A stretch of DNA of 64,000 bases from CBDCIS01 sp965217565 (GCA_965217565.1 CBDCIS010000002.1:491785-555784); one strand, 5' to 3'. Counted from the first letter of the stretch, positions 17,695 to 27,134 are shown. Numbers and translations: made by a program. The notes: a model not told the origin generated them from the letters alone.

Positions 17695-17898
17695 TTTGCG
17701 CGCTCACGTTTTCTTCTGATGGGTTCGAATATATGGCAAGCCGCCTCTTGTGGGGGCCTGGTTAGCCATGATGTGTGGGAGAAGTTTACTCTGCCGACTA
17801 TCCTAGCACGCATGAGCGGTGAATGCACGCGCCAGTTTGATGCTAAGATAGGCAGATACGAAGCGTCGTTGGCGGACATTCTTGCGCTCTGGGCTGTT

Positions 17899-20223
17899 AT
17901 GGACATTCACTCTTTCCTGGACTACCTGCAATACGTGCCCTGGTATCGAGACCAGATCGTGCATCGCGAGGACGTTCCCGCGCGGCCGGCCGAGCGCGGC
18001 GAACTCGAAGAGCCGCTGCATCCCAAGCTGCAAGCGTCGCTGGATTCGGTGGGCGCGGAGTTCCTGTACTCGCACCAGGCGGAGGCTGTCAATGCGCTGC
18101 GGAGGGGAGGGAACGTTATCGTCTCCACCCCGGCGGCAAGCGGCAAGAGCCTCTGCTATCATCTGCCCGTGCTCGAGGCGCTGCTCGAGGACCGCGCCGC
18201 TCACGCGCTCTACGTGTTCCCGACGAAGGCGCTGGCCCAAGACCAGTCGGAAACGCTGACCACGCTGGTTGGCGACAACAGGGGAGTCCGTCACGGAGTA
18301 TTCGACGGGGACACGCCCTCAAAGGACAGGGGTGACATACGGCGTAACTCCAGGGTTGTCATCACCAATCCCGACATGCTGCACCTCGGCATCCTGCCCA
18401 ACCATCGCTCCTGGTACCGGCTGCTGCGGGGGCTGCGATACGTCGTCATAGACGAGGCGCACGTTTACCGCGGCGTGTTCGGCTCTCACGTGGCGAACGT
18501 CGTCCGGCGATTGCGACGGCTGTGCCGGCGGTTTGGGAGCGACCCACAGTTCGTCATGTGCACGGCCACCATCGCCAACCCAGGCGAGCACGCCGAGCGG
18601 CTGGTTGGGCTGCCCTTCCAGGTCGTTGACCGGGACGGCTCTTCCTACGGGGGCAAGGACTTCCTGTTCTGGAACCCGCCGATGATAGACATGGCGAAGG
18701 GCAGCCGTCTGAGCTCGAACAGCGAAACGGCGCGGATATTCGCGGAGTTGCTGCGGCGGCGCGTACGCACGCTGGCGTTCGTGAAGAGCCGCAGGTTGGC
18801 CGAGCTGATCTACGTGTTCGTCCGCGACCAGCTTGGAGAGACAGACCCGACCGTGGCCAAGCGAGTTGCCCCGTACCGGGCGGGCTACATGCCGGAGGAC
18901 AGGCGACGCATCGAGCGCGAGCTGTTCGAGGGCCAGCTGCTGGGACTTTCGACGACGAACGCCATGGAGCTGGGCATCAACATCGGAGACCTGGACGCCA
19001 CGCTGTTGAACGGATACCCGGGCAGCATCGCCAGCACCTGGCAGCAGGCGGGGCGCAGCGGTCGAAGCGGGGAGCGTTCGCTGAGCGTTCTGGTCGCCCT
19101 CGAAAATCCACTCGACCAGTATCTCATGCGCCATCCCGAATCGTTCTTTGGCAGGTCCTACGAGCGGGCGCGAATATCGCCGGAGAATCCCTACATTCTG
19201 AAGCCGCATCTGTTATGCGCTGCCTACGAGGCTCCCCTTACGATGGACGATACGGAGTTCTTTGGCCCGGACCTGCTCTGGTACGCAGGCGAATTGACGG
19301 AGGGCGGCTTCTTCAACGCAGCGTCGGGCCGCTGGCACGTTTCACCGGACCTGGGCTATCCTGCCGGTGAGGTCAACATCAGATCGACCTCCGCGAACTT
19401 CTATACCCTCGTGGAAGAGGAGAGCGGCGTTATTTTGGAGACGGTGGAGGAGATGTCCGCGTTCCTCCAGCTTCACCCCGGCGGCATCTATCTCCACCAG
19501 GGAGAGCAGTACCTGGTCAAAGACCTAGACCTGGACTCACACACGGCCTACGCCGTCAAGACCGAGGTTCCCTACTACACGGAGGCGCGCGACTTTACGG
19601 ATACGCGAGTGCTGAGGGTGTTCAAGCACAGGTCGGCGGGCAGGACGACCGCTTACCTGGGTGAGGTGAACGTTTCGACTTCGGTGGTGGGCTTCCGGCG
19701 CAAGGCGCACATGAGCGAAGAGGTGCTCGGCGAAGAGTACGTCAGCCTGCCCACGCAGAGCTACGACACGATAGCGTTCTGGTTCGACGTGCCCGAGGAC
19801 GCGCTGGAATACATCCGGGACGAGCGCCTCGACCTCGCGGGCGGCCTGCACGCGACCGAGCACGCCGCCATTGGAGTGCTGCCCCTGTTCGCGCTGTGCG
19901 ACCGCAACGACATCGGGGGCATATCGACGCCACTGCATCCCGACACCGGCAGGCCGCAAGTGTTCATTCACGATGGGCATCCCGGCGGCGTCGGCATCGC
20001 GGAGCATGGCTACGATATAATCGAGGAGCTGTGGCGGGCCACGCTCGACGTTATCTCCGAGTGCGGCTGCGAGTCCGGCTGTCCCGGCTGCATTCAGTCG
20101 CCCAAGTGCGGCAACAACAATCAGCCTCTGGACAAAGAGGTCGCCAAGCTGGTTCTGCGAGGGATTCTCGAACGGCCCGGCAGTCAGGCAGACTGGGGCG
20201 ACCTCCCACCGCGACGGGATTGA
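17899..20223 (+). CDS. MrfA/YprA-type DEAD-box helicase with DUF1998 domain
   Basis: A 774-residue superfamily 2 helicase, close to the length of Bacillus MrfA. Walker A is STPAASGKSLCYHLP, motif II is VIDEAHVY (DEAH), motif III CTATIAN, and motif VI QQAGRSGRSG. The C-terminal DUF1998 part ends with a four-cysteine zinc site, CGCESGCPGCIQSPKCGNNN. MrfA-type helicases act in repair of mitomycin-type DNA damage. ATG at 17899 is chosen; an in-frame ATG at 17812 would add 29 residues that look less typical. The reading frame stays open far upstream across the methyltransferase, but that part is antisense shadow. The frame closes 30 bases before the next gene. Confidence 0.88.
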   Translation: MDIHSFLDYLQYVPWYRDQIVHREDVPARPAERGELEEPLHPKLQASLDSVGAEFLYSHQAEAVNALRRGGNVIVSTPAASGKSLCYHLPVLEALLEDRAAHALYVFPTKALAQDQSETLTTLVGDNRGVRHGVFDGDTPSKDRGDIRRNSRVVITNPDMLHLGILPNHRSWYRLLRGLRYVVIDEAHVYRGVFGSHVANVVRRLRRLCRRFGSDPQFVMCTATIANPGEHAERLVGLPFQVVDRDGSSYGGKDFLFWNPPMIDMAKGSRLSSNSETARIFAELLRRRVRTLAFVKSRRLAELIYVFVRDQLGETDPTVAKRVAPYRAGYMPEDRRRIERELFEGQLLGLSTTNAMELGINIGDLDATLLNGYPGSIASTWQQAGRSGRSGERSLSVLVALENPLDQYLMRHPESFFGRSYERARISPENPYILKPHLLCAAYEAPLTMDDTEFFGPDLLWYAGELTEGGFFNAASGRWHVSPDLGYPAGEVNIRSTSANFYTLVEEESGVILETVEEMSAFLQLHPGGIYLHQGEQYLVKDLDLDSHTAYAVKTEVPYYTEARDFTDTRVLRVFKHRSAGRTTAYLGEVNVSTSVVGFRRKAHMSEEVLGEEYVSLPTQSYDTIAFWFDVPEDALEYIRDERLDLAGGLHATEHAAIGVLPLFALCDRNDIGGISTPLHPDTGRPQVFIHDGHPGGVGIAEHGYDIIEELWRATLDVISECGCESGCPGCIQSPKCGNNNQPLDKEVAKLVLRGILERPGSQADWGDLPPRRD

Positions 20224-20252
20224 GCGGTCAATACAAGAGCGGAGTGAGCAAC

Positions 20253-20639
20253 ATGAATGTACGCGAAAAGACCGCCAGAGACCGGGGCGGCATCAAGGTA
20301 TTCCTCCACACGGAAGAGGTGGCGGTGCTCGTTGCCGCGCTGGCCCTGCTGAAGTCGGAACTGTCCATGGCGGACGAGCATCTTCCCAGCCTGAAGATAA
20401 CAGAGGCGAGGATGAGGATTCCACCGGGGCTATTCCGCAGCCTCGACGCAGTCATAGAGAACATATCGAACGGTCTCATGGCGCAGAGCGCGGCGGACTT
20501 CGAGGAGCGAGGCGACGAGGAGGGCAGCCAACAGTTCCACGAGACCATCCACGAACGCTGGGAGTGGCACAAGCAGTTGATCGAGCTCATGCAGCTGGTC
20601 CTGATGTCGGCGTACAGCGGCGAGGAGGACGTGGAGTGA
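20253..20639 (+). CDS. Hypothetical helical protein downstream of the MrfA-like helicase
   Basis: A 128-residue protein, ATG at 20253, preceded by a weak GGAGTGA. It is acidic and largely helical, with a hydrophobic helix at about residues 22-38 (VAVLVAALALLKSELSM) and a Trp/His-rich stretch near 105-115. No family recognised. It begins 30 bases after the helicase stop on the same strand, so it is probably co-transcribed. Confidence 0.55.
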   Translation: MNVREKTARDRGGIKVFLHTEEVAVLVAALALLKSELSMADEHLPSLKITEARMRIPPGLFRSLDAVIENISNGLMAQSAADFEERGDEEGSQQFHETIHERWEWHKQLIELMQLVLMSAYSGEEDVE

Positions 20640-20696
20640 GCGGGTGCGGCGAAGGACCCTGGGATGCCCAATCCGTGCGCCCGGCCGTTCGGGCGA

Positions 20697-20725
20697 TTGA
20701 CAGGCGCGTTCGGCTGTGATAGATT
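20697..20725 (+). promoter_or_regulatory. Candidate sigma-70 promoter for the SelW-like gene
   Basis: TTGACA at 20697-20702 is a consensus -35 box, followed after 17 bases by TAGATT at 20720-20725 (four of six -10 positions). It lies about 90 bases before the ATG of the UGA-containing gene and in the correct direction. No palindrome or riboswitch is seen in the leader. Confidence 0.55.
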
Positions 20726-20813
20726 CGGCTCATAGGTTCAGAGGCGCTCGCATGTTGCGTTTTGCGAGTGGTTTGGGTTCTGGGCCTTAGTGACCTACTA
20801 TGGAGGAGTTGAC

Positions 20814-21098
20814 ATGGCTGGAGAAGGAAAGTTTGAGGTAGAGATCATCTACTGTGTGCCTTGAGCGCACCTCGGTACGGCGGCCTGGATGGCCACCGAG
20901 TTCTTCGCGGAGGGCGGCAAAGACGTAGCATTGAGGCTCACGCCCGGCACTGCGGGAATCCTTCAGGTGTTCGTGGACGGCGACAAGGTTTACGACAAGC
21001 AAGGGGAGGATGGCCAGTTCCCCAACCTGCCTCGCGTAAAGGAGATGAGGGCTCTCATCAGGGAGAAGCTCGCCGAGCCCGTGTTAGCCGACGACTAG
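20814..21098 (+). CDS. SelW/Rdx-family selenoprotein with in-frame UGA (CVPU)
   Basis: Reading from ATG 20814 (GGAGGAG just upstream) gives 16 codons, a UGA at 20862-20864, and then the same frame for 77 more codons to TAG, 94 residues in all. The start reads FEVEIIYCVPU, the beta strand plus CxxU redox motif of the thioredoxin-like Rdx family (SelW, SelT, SelH); the rest (DVALRLTPGTAGILQVFVDGDKVYDK) fits the family fold and length. The UGA at residue 17 is exactly where selenocysteine stands in SelW. A hairpin begins 6 bases after it. A gene finder would miss it or start at the internal ATG (20889), losing the active site. The role is probably thiol redox chemistry in the cytoplasm. It needs SelA/B/C/D, not seen in this window. 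Confidence 0.85.
20862..20900 (+). promoter_or_regulatory. Candidate bacterial SECIS element
   Basis: After the UGA (20862-20864), CTCGGT (20871-20876) pairs perfectly with ACCGAG (20895-20900). Inside it GGCC pairs with GGCC (20882-20885 / 20891-20894) around the loop TGGAT, with an unpaired bulge ACGGC on the 5' side. The apical loop starts 21 bases after UGA and contains G residues, as bacterial SelB-binding hairpins do. Confidence 0.6.
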
Positions 21099-21148
21099 AC
21101 ATACAAAGCAACAGCGGCCTCGCTTGGTCGCCGTAAATGAGGAATCGC

Positions 21149-21184
21149 GGCCTCGGATCGATACGGTCCGAGGCCTTTTGTTGT
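21149..21184 (+). terminator. Rho-independent terminator after the selenoprotein gene
   Basis: GGCCTCGGA and TCCGAGGCC form a perfect 9-bp stem around a 9-base loop, followed by TTTTGTTGT. It starts 50 bases after the TAG of the SelW-like gene and closes its transcript. Confidence 0.82.
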
Positions 21185-21250
21185 ACGATCTCTCTTGACA
21201 CCCAGAGGTAGCGCAATAACAATTCTTGTGGCTGAACCTGTATCAATCTA

Positions 21251-21340
21251 GTAGGCGCCCAATTCGTGGGGGCGTCCCTCGTGGGCGCCCTGGGTATGAT
21301 GACCTACTCGGGCAACCACAAGGGATTGCCCCTACGCGGA
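21251..21340. repeat. Interspersed palindromic repeats before the CoA-transferase gene
   Basis: The 310 bases between the terminator and the CoA-transferase gene hold no gene. They carry GTAGGCGCCC paired with GTGGGCGCCC, then GGGCAACCACAAGGGATTGC followed by CCCTAC, a palindromic element type common between genes in Chloroflexota-like genomes. They look like non-coding repeats. Confidence 0.45.
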
Positions 21341-21494
21341 AGGACGGGGTTTCCAGTATGCCTACCAAACTGATACTGGTTTCTTGTGGTTGCCGCGTGC
21401 GCCAACAAGCCTCGAAATGGCCTACAATGAGGCCGAGCTAACGACGCCTACCTGGAAATGAGCAACGCCCAATCAACCGGAGACGCAGCAAACG

Positions 21495-23837
21495 ATGGTC
21501 AGCGCATTGGACGGGATAAGGGTGCTCGACTTGACTCACGGGCCGGCGGGCGCCCTTGCCTCGATGTTCCTTTCGGACAATGGCGCCAGGGTTATCCACG
21601 CGCTGCCGCCGGGCGGTCATGCGCTGCGCGCGGACCCAGGTTACAAAGTCTGGGATCGAGGAAAGGAGAGCATATTCCTCGACGTCAGCGCGGACGGGCT
21701 TGCGTTCCGAAAGCTGGTCGGCGCGTCGGACGTGCTCCTGGAGAGCTACGCGCCGTCTTCCGACTACCAGGCCTTCGTGAGCTACGAAAGGCTCGCGCCG
21801 CTCAATCCGCGCATCGTGCACTGCTCCATCACCGCCTACGGGAGAGAGGGGCCGCTCAGGGACGAGCCTGCACAGCACGACCTGGTGATGGCAAGAGTGG
21901 GGATACTGGCGAGCCAGCCGTCGTTTCGCGCGGGGCCCGTCCACGTGGTGCACCCGCTGCCGCACGTGGGAGCCGCTTTGCTGGCGGCGCAAGGTATGGT
22001 CGCGGCGCTGCTTTCGAGAGAGAAGACGGGCAGAGGGCGCAAGGTAGAGACCTCGCTCATGGCCGGAGCGCTGATTTACGCGCCCAAGGTGGGCGGCGAC
22101 GCCTACACGCCGCGCCTCCACACGGGCACGCCCTCCGGTGGAGCGCCGTTCTACAGCCTGATGGAGTGCGCCGATGGCGAGTGGATTCACCTGGGCTGCA
22201 TCCACGTGGGGTTCATCGAACGGGCGGCGGCGGCGATGGGCATTGACGACACTGTCGCGGAACCCAAGTACGGCTACGGGCGCAGTCCTGAGTCCGAGGA
22301 GATGAGGAGGGAACTCTTCGACATAGTGGCCAACGTCATCAAGACCAAGTCCTATGCCGAGTGGGCGGAGACGTTCGAGAATGCGGACGTTCCGTACGCT
22401 CGCGCGTCCACCGCAGAGGATGGTATGGGCAACCCGCAGGTGTCGCACAACGGCATGGTCATCGAAGTGGACGACGGTGAAGTGGGCCGGGTGACCCAGA
22501 TGGGCCTGCCAATCGGCCTGTCGCGGACGCCGGGCAGAGTGAGGGGAGCCAGCCCTGTGCCGGGCGCGGACACCGCCAGGGTGCTGTCGGAGTTGGAGGG
22601 AGCGCCTGAGCCTGAGCCTGTTGCGCTGGATGACTCACCGCTCGCCCCGCCGCTCAAGGGCATCCGGGTGCTGGAGCTTACCAACGTACTGGCCGGGCCA
22701 ACGGCAGGCAAGATGCTGGCGGACCTGGGAGCGGAGACCATAAAGATGGAATCCCCAGCCGGCGACATATCGCGCTCTTCTACGCTGTCCAGCTTCCACT
22801 ACCTGAACGCCAACAAGAGGTCAATCTCGATCAACGCGGCCACGCCGGAGGGCAGGGAGGCGGCCCAGAGGCTTGCGGCGCGGGCCGACGTTCTGCTCGC
22901 CAACATGCGCCCAGGGGCAACGGGGCGTCTCGGGCTGGGGTCGGATGAGTTGAAGGCGATAAACCCCGGTCTGGTGGAGACGCACATCACTGCCTTCGGC
23001 TGGGACGGCCCCTACGCTCACCGCGCCGGGGTGGACCCGCTGGCGCAGGCGCTGACAGGGCTGGAACGGGCGCAGGGCGGGCCAGAGCTTCAGCCCGTCT
23101 ATCTGGGCGCGCTGGCCCCCACTGACTTCACTGGCGGCGCACTGGGCGCGCTTGCCGCGCTCGTAGCCCTGTTGGCGAGAGAGCGGCACGGCGTGGCCCA
23201 GAAGGCGGACACAAACCTGTTGAACGGCGGCATCGTGATGAGTGTCGATGGCTTTATGCGCTACGACGGCAAGCCCGTGCGCCGCCTTCCCCAAAAGCAC
23301 CAGTTCGGGCTGGGCGCATTGCATCGCATGTACCAGGCGAAGGACGGCTGGCTCTACCTGATCGCGGAATCCCAGCCGAATTGGGAGTCGTTATGCGCTG
23401 CCCTCGGTCACGATTGGTTGCGCAGCGACGGGCGTTTCGCGTCGGAGGCCATGCGCCTGGAGAATGACGCGGCTCTGTCCGAGGAGTTGTCGCTCGTTTT
23501 CAGGGACGGCAGCCTCGAATACTGGCTGCGTCGGCTGAAAGAGGCCTCGGTTCTCTGCGCGCCGGTGGTCGAGGAGTACAATGTTGGGTTCTTTTCAGAC
23601 GCCCAGGCTATCGCCAACGACATGATAGTCGAACATCGCCATCCAACACTGGGCCTCCTGAAGCTCATGTGCAACGGTGTGAGTTTCCCCGGTTCCGCGG
23701 CCATAGACGCCCTGCCGACGCCGCTGCTTGGAGAGCACGCCAGGGGCATTCTACGGGAGGCGGGCTACTCGGAAGCCGAGATCGACGGGCTGTACGAGAA
23801 GGACGTCGCGAAGACCGAAGAGCCGGCGGCTGAATAG
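21495..23837 (+). CDS. Tandem CaiB/BaiF (class III) CoA-transferase fusion
   Basis: A 780-residue chain of two class III CoA-transferase domains (about 1-375 and 390-770). Each opens with the family strand (LDGIRVLDLTHGPAGALASM; LKGIRVLELTNVLAGPTAGKMLADLGAETIKMESP). The catalytic Asp region differs: the second half has LAPTDFTGGALGALAALVALL with the Asp, while the first has HPLPHVGAALLAAQGMVAALL with no Asp there. So only one half looks catalytic, and the other may be structural. These enzymes move CoA between acyl groups; the substrate is unknown. They normally form interlocked homodimers, and the fusion would mimic one. GGAGA precedes ATG 21495. The glycosyltransferase gene follows by 48 bases. 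Confidence 0.88.
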   Translation: MVSALDGIRVLDLTHGPAGALASMFLSDNGARVIHALPPGGHALRADPGYKVWDRGKESIFLDVSADGLAFRKLVGASDVLLESYAPSSDYQAFVSYERLAPLNPRIVHCSITAYGREGPLRDEPAQHDLVMARVGILASQPSFRAGPVHVVHPLPHVGAALLAAQGMVAALLSREKTGRGRKVETSLMAGALIYAPKVGGDAYTPRLHTGTPSGGAPFYSLMECADGEWIHLGCIHVGFIERAAAAMGIDDTVAEPKYGYGRSPESEEMRRELFDIVANVIKTKSYAEWAETFENADVPYARASTAEDGMGNPQVSHNGMVIEVDDGEVGRVTQMGLPIGLSRTPGRVRGASPVPGADTARVLSELEGAPEPEPVALDDSPLAPPLKGIRVLELTNVLAGPTAGKMLADLGAETIKMESPAGDISRSSTLSSFHYLNANKRSISINAATPEGREAAQRLAARADVLLANMRPGATGRLGLGSDELKAINPGLVETHITAFGWDGPYAHRAGVDPLAQALTGLERAQGGPELQPVYLGALAPTDFTGGALGALAALVALLARERHGVAQKADTNLLNGGIVMSVDGFMRYDGKPVRRLPQKHQFGLGALHRMYQAKDGWLYLIAESQPNWESLCAALGHDWLRSDGRFASEAMRLENDAALSEELSLVFRDGSLEYWLRRLKEASVLCAPVVEEYNVGFFSDAQAIANDMIVEHRHPTLGLLKLMCNGVSFPGSAAIDALPTPLLGEHARGILREAGYSEAEIDGLYEKDVAKTEEPAAE

Positions 23838-23885
23838 AGCGGCGCGCGCCACCATGAAGGGTGAAAGTCAAGGGTTGGAGCCTTG

Positions 23886-26702
23886 GTGAAGCCTAGCGAG
23901 GTTCGCTTTGCGCTGGTTGTGGCCGCGTTCGCGTTTGGCGTTCTGGCCCAGGCGCTCGTAAGCGATGGCAACTTCCGGTGGGCGGTGACGCCGTATGTCG
24001 TGGCGGTTGCCGCCTTGACGATAGCAGTCGCTAACAGGCCGCTCTCGTCCTTCGCGCCACGCTGCCGCGAGGTCTCTGGGGATTCCAAGCCCGCGCGCCT
24101 CACCCGGCTCCGAATCGGGGAGCTCGACCTCGAGCGCCGGCTCGGGCTGGGCGGCGTTGCCCTCTCTCTCCTGACGCTTCTGGCGTCGTTGCGCGCATTT
24201 GCCGCTGGGCCGCCCAACACTATGGGGTGGTGGTTCTACGGGCTGTCGATAACGCTCCTCCTGCTGGTCATGCCAACCATCGAGGGCCGGTGGACGACTC
24301 TGGCGCGGCGTCTTGGGACGCGGACGCCGTTTACCCTGGAGTTTCAGAGCGTTGTCCAGATCTCCGCGCTTTGCGCCATCCTGCTGCTCGCCCTGGTCGT
24401 AAGAGTGTATGGCCTGCGTGAGCTGCCATTTGGCCTCTGGTATGACGAGGCGGCCAATCTCGTGGAGGCCGCCCTCATACAGCGAGACCCGGGTTCCGCG
24501 CCCGTGTTCGCCACAACGCTGCCAACCCTCTATCTCTTTCCGGTCGCGGCGTTGACGGGCCTTCTGGGTTCGACCGCGGAGACCATTCGCCTGGTCAGCG
24601 CGGCGTTCTCCCTGGCGGGGATAGTGGTCGTATTCCTGCTGGCCCGCCTGCTCATGGGACCGTTTGCCGGCCTTGCCGCCGCGTTCGTTATGGCGGTGAT
24701 GAGGTGGGACATCAACTTCAGCCGCATCGGGATGCACGGAATCACAATGTCCTTGACGACGGCTCTCGCAGCCTATCTTACGCTGCGGGCCCTGCGTGGC
24801 GGCCGCTTGTCGGACTTTGGCTACGCCGGCGCCGCGCTGGGGTTTGGAATGTGGTTCTATGCCTCGTTTCGTCTTTTCCCGCTGTTATTGGGCCTGATGC
24901 TGCTTCACCACTTGCTGTTCCAACGTCCCCGGATAAAGCCGTTTCTGCTGCGGGTTGCGCTAATGGCATTGGTGGCCCTCGCGGTGGCCGCGCCCGTCGC
25001 GCAGTTCGCCGCGCGGGAGCCGGACATCTTTTTCGACAGAACGGCTTCGGTCTCGGTGTTTTGGCTTGTTCCCGCAGGTGAGGTGATGGAGCGAATCGGG
25101 GAGAGCTTGGGCAAGCACGCGCTGATGTTCAACTATGAAGGTGACGCGAATCCGCGTCACAACCTGCCCAACGCGCCGATGCTGGACTTCCTGTCCGGTG
25201 CGCTGCTCGCGCTTGGCCTGGCTCTGTGCCTGGTGAGATGGCGCAGCGTCGCGCTGATAATCCTGCCATGCTGGATATTGATTATGATACTCCCCGGCGC
25301 GCTCACCTTGCCATGGGAGGCTCCGCAGGCTCTCCGGGCCATCGGCGTGATTCCCGCTGTGGCCTTAGTTATAGCGTTGGCGTTGGGCGTTATCTGGCAG
25401 ACGGGGCGCGAGTCGTCCTGGCCGCCGGCGCGGCGGGGCACTCCCTTTGTGGTGGCCGGGATATTGGCAGCCATAGCGCTGTTGAACATCAATACCTATT
25501 TCGGAGACCAGGCCAACGACCCCAGGGTGTACGCCGCGTTCACGACTGACGAGATGCTCGTAGGCCGCCACATGCGGGAGCAGCAGGGCAGGGGATACAC
25601 TCTCTTCACGTCGCGGCAGTTCAAGCACAGCATCGGGATAGGGCTTGTGGCTCATAACCCACGGTACGAGGTCGTTCGCGCTCCGCCGGATATTCCCCTG
25701 GACGCCGCCCGCGCAGGCAGGGGAGCGGCCATATACCTCGAGCCGCGCGAGGCGAGCGTGTTCCGACTGCTGAGGGCGTACTATCCCGACGCTCGGTTCG
25801 AGGAGGCGCGTCCTCCGAGCGGCGGCGAGGTGATGTTCTATTCGGCGGTGATCAGCCGGGAGCAGCTCGAGGGCGCCCAGGGCCTGAAAGCGACCTACAC
25901 CCTCGCCAACGGCGACACTCGCACCGCGACAAAGAGGACCACTGAGGCGTCCTGGCTGCTCGAGAGCGCGCCGGGCGACGCGCCGTTCGACCTGGTCTGG
26001 GAGGGCGCCCTGCACGTCACGGAACAGGGAGAGTACCTGCTGGCGCTGGATGAAGGGACGGACGCGGAGGTCTGGCTGGACGACAGACGGGTGTTGTCGA
26101 ATGAGCGGAGGTCGCTCAGCATCCGGCCCGCCGTTGGGGTTCACGCGCTCGAGGTGCGGGGTCGCGTCGAGGAGCGGGCGGGCGCGCTGCGTGTGCTGTG
26201 GCAGCCGCCGGGAGGCCCACTCGAGCCGATTTCGGTCAGCAACCTATTCCGGCATCCCGTGCGTCCGCTTGGCCTTGCCGGACGCTTCTACCAATCGGGA
26301 ACCGAGGAGCCGCCCTTCGACGCCGCAAGAGTCACGCCCGCAATGGACAGCTTCTGGTACGACCCTGTTGTGCCTGAGCCGTACCTTGCCGTGTGGGAGG
26401 GCGCGCTGGACGCGCCGGCCGCCGGTGAGTACACCTTCAGGTTGAGCGCGTTCGGCACACTGACGCTGTACATCGACGGCGACAGGGTTGCGCGGCATCC
26501 GCCGGACGAGTCCGCGCCTGCCGAAGCGCAGTGGTATCTCGACGCCGGTGAGCGGGGGATTCGCGTCGAGTACACGTCTGTGTCGCCTCCCTCGCAGTTC
26601 GGCATCTACTGGGCACGGCCTAGTGGAGCGCTCGAGCCGCTGCCAATCGAGCGGCTGTCCCCCACGCCTGAGCGCATGTTCACGGTTGCAGATGTGCAGT
26701 AG
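23886..26702 (+). CDS. Membrane glycosyltransferase (PMT/ArnT-like, GT-C) with C-terminal PA14-like modules
   Basis: A 938-residue protein, GTG start at 23886 with GGAG 5 bases upstream. About 12 hydrophobic helices span residues 8-560. The first extracytoplasmic loop carries LPFGLWYDEAANLVEAALI, whose Asp-Glu pair matches the catalytic DE of GT-C glycosyltransferases that use polyprenyl-phosphate sugars. The C-terminal 340 residues lie outside the membrane and contain two similar modules (about 670-770 and 790-930: YLLALDEGTDAEVWLDDRRV and YTFRLSAFGTLTLYIDGDRV), the pattern of PA14 carbohydrate-binding beta barrels. Likely transfers sugar to a lipid or protein at the outer face, with PA14 recognising glycan. 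The combination in one chain is unusual. Confidence 0.78.
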   Translation: MKPSEVRFALVVAAFAFGVLAQALVSDGNFRWAVTPYVVAVAALTIAVANRPLSSFAPRCREVSGDSKPARLTRLRIGELDLERRLGLGGVALSLLTLLASLRAFAAGPPNTMGWWFYGLSITLLLLVMPTIEGRWTTLARRLGTRTPFTLEFQSVVQISALCAILLLALVVRVYGLRELPFGLWYDEAANLVEAALIQRDPGSAPVFATTLPTLYLFPVAALTGLLGSTAETIRLVSAAFSLAGIVVVFLLARLLMGPFAGLAAAFVMAVMRWDINFSRIGMHGITMSLTTALAAYLTLRALRGGRLSDFGYAGAALGFGMWFYASFRLFPLLLGLMLLHHLLFQRPRIKPFLLRVALMALVALAVAAPVAQFAAREPDIFFDRTASVSVFWLVPAGEVMERIGESLGKHALMFNYEGDANPRHNLPNAPMLDFLSGALLALGLALCLVRWRSVALIILPCWILIMILPGALTLPWEAPQALRAIGVIPAVALVIALALGVIWQTGRESSWPPARRGTPFVVAGILAAIALLNINTYFGDQANDPRVYAAFTTDEMLVGRHMREQQGRGYTLFTSRQFKHSIGIGLVAHNPRYEVVRAPPDIPLDAARAGRGAAIYLEPREASVFRLLRAYYPDARFEEARPPSGGEVMFYSAVISREQLEGAQGLKATYTLANGDTRTATKRTTEASWLLESAPGDAPFDLVWEGALHVTEQGEYLLALDEGTDAEVWLDDRRVLSNERRSLSIRPAVGVHALEVRGRVEERAGALRVLWQPPGGPLEPISVSNLFRHPVRPLGLAGRFYQSGTEEPPFDAARVTPAMDSFWYDPVVPEPYLAVWEGALDAPAAGEYTFRLSAFGTLTLYIDGDRVARHPPDESAPAEAQWYLDAGERGIRVEYTSVSPPSQFGIYWARPSGALEPLPIERLSPTPERMFTVADVQ

Positions 26703-26780
26703 GAGTCGGTTTGAAGGGTCTGTTGAAAAAGACAGGTTCCGGTAGTCCGTTCCCTTGACCGGTTCCTTGGATACGCTTCC

Positions 26781-26808
26781 GTCATTCCAGCGAAGGCCGG
26801 AATCCAGG
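26781..26808. repeat. Extragenic palindrome (GTCATTCCAGCGAAGG type) in a non-coding gap
   Basis: The 430 bases between the glycosyltransferase and winged-helix genes (26703-27134) show no supportable gene. GTCATTCCAGCGAAGGCCGG, continuing AATCC, is a classical extragenic palindromic repeat. A 30-base stretch at 27077-27106 recurs at 30066-30095 (26 of 30 identical). Confidence 0.55.
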
Positions 26809-27134
26809 ACGTCCAACCAGTAGATTCTCGCCCATCCATCCAACGGAACCACCCAAAAGGGAACGCTACCAGTTTCTGCTGGTGCTGCCTTTGAGTGAAT
26901 AATTGATTTGGATGCTTAGCAGGCAAAGACTGAGATCGAGGAGAACGTGGGAATGAAAGTCGGAGTTGACGAGAGAGGTCTCGTAATTGAAGCAATCGCG
27001 AATTTTCCGTAGGCTTGCCTCGGCCGAAAGGTGGTTAGCGGCCTCGTTCTTAGACCGCTAACGTGAATCTAATCACGAAGGTTCTCGATGTTGTCCAGTT
27101 TGGTGGAGTTATGGGCACAGTCCATTCTTGTGAT

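Noticed and set aside
16408..17898. Long plus-strand open frame antisense to the methyltransferase, in frame with the DUF1998 helicase
   Set aside because: It is a GC-driven shadow of the methyltransferase gene; the sequence before about 17812 shows low-complexity shadow composition and helicase homology starts only near 17899.
14791..20223. Methyltransferase next to a DUF1998 helicase as a possible DISARM system
   Set aside because: The helicase has the size, zinc end and stand-alone form of MrfA/YprA, and DrmB- and DrmC-like genes are missing; the genes are also divergent.
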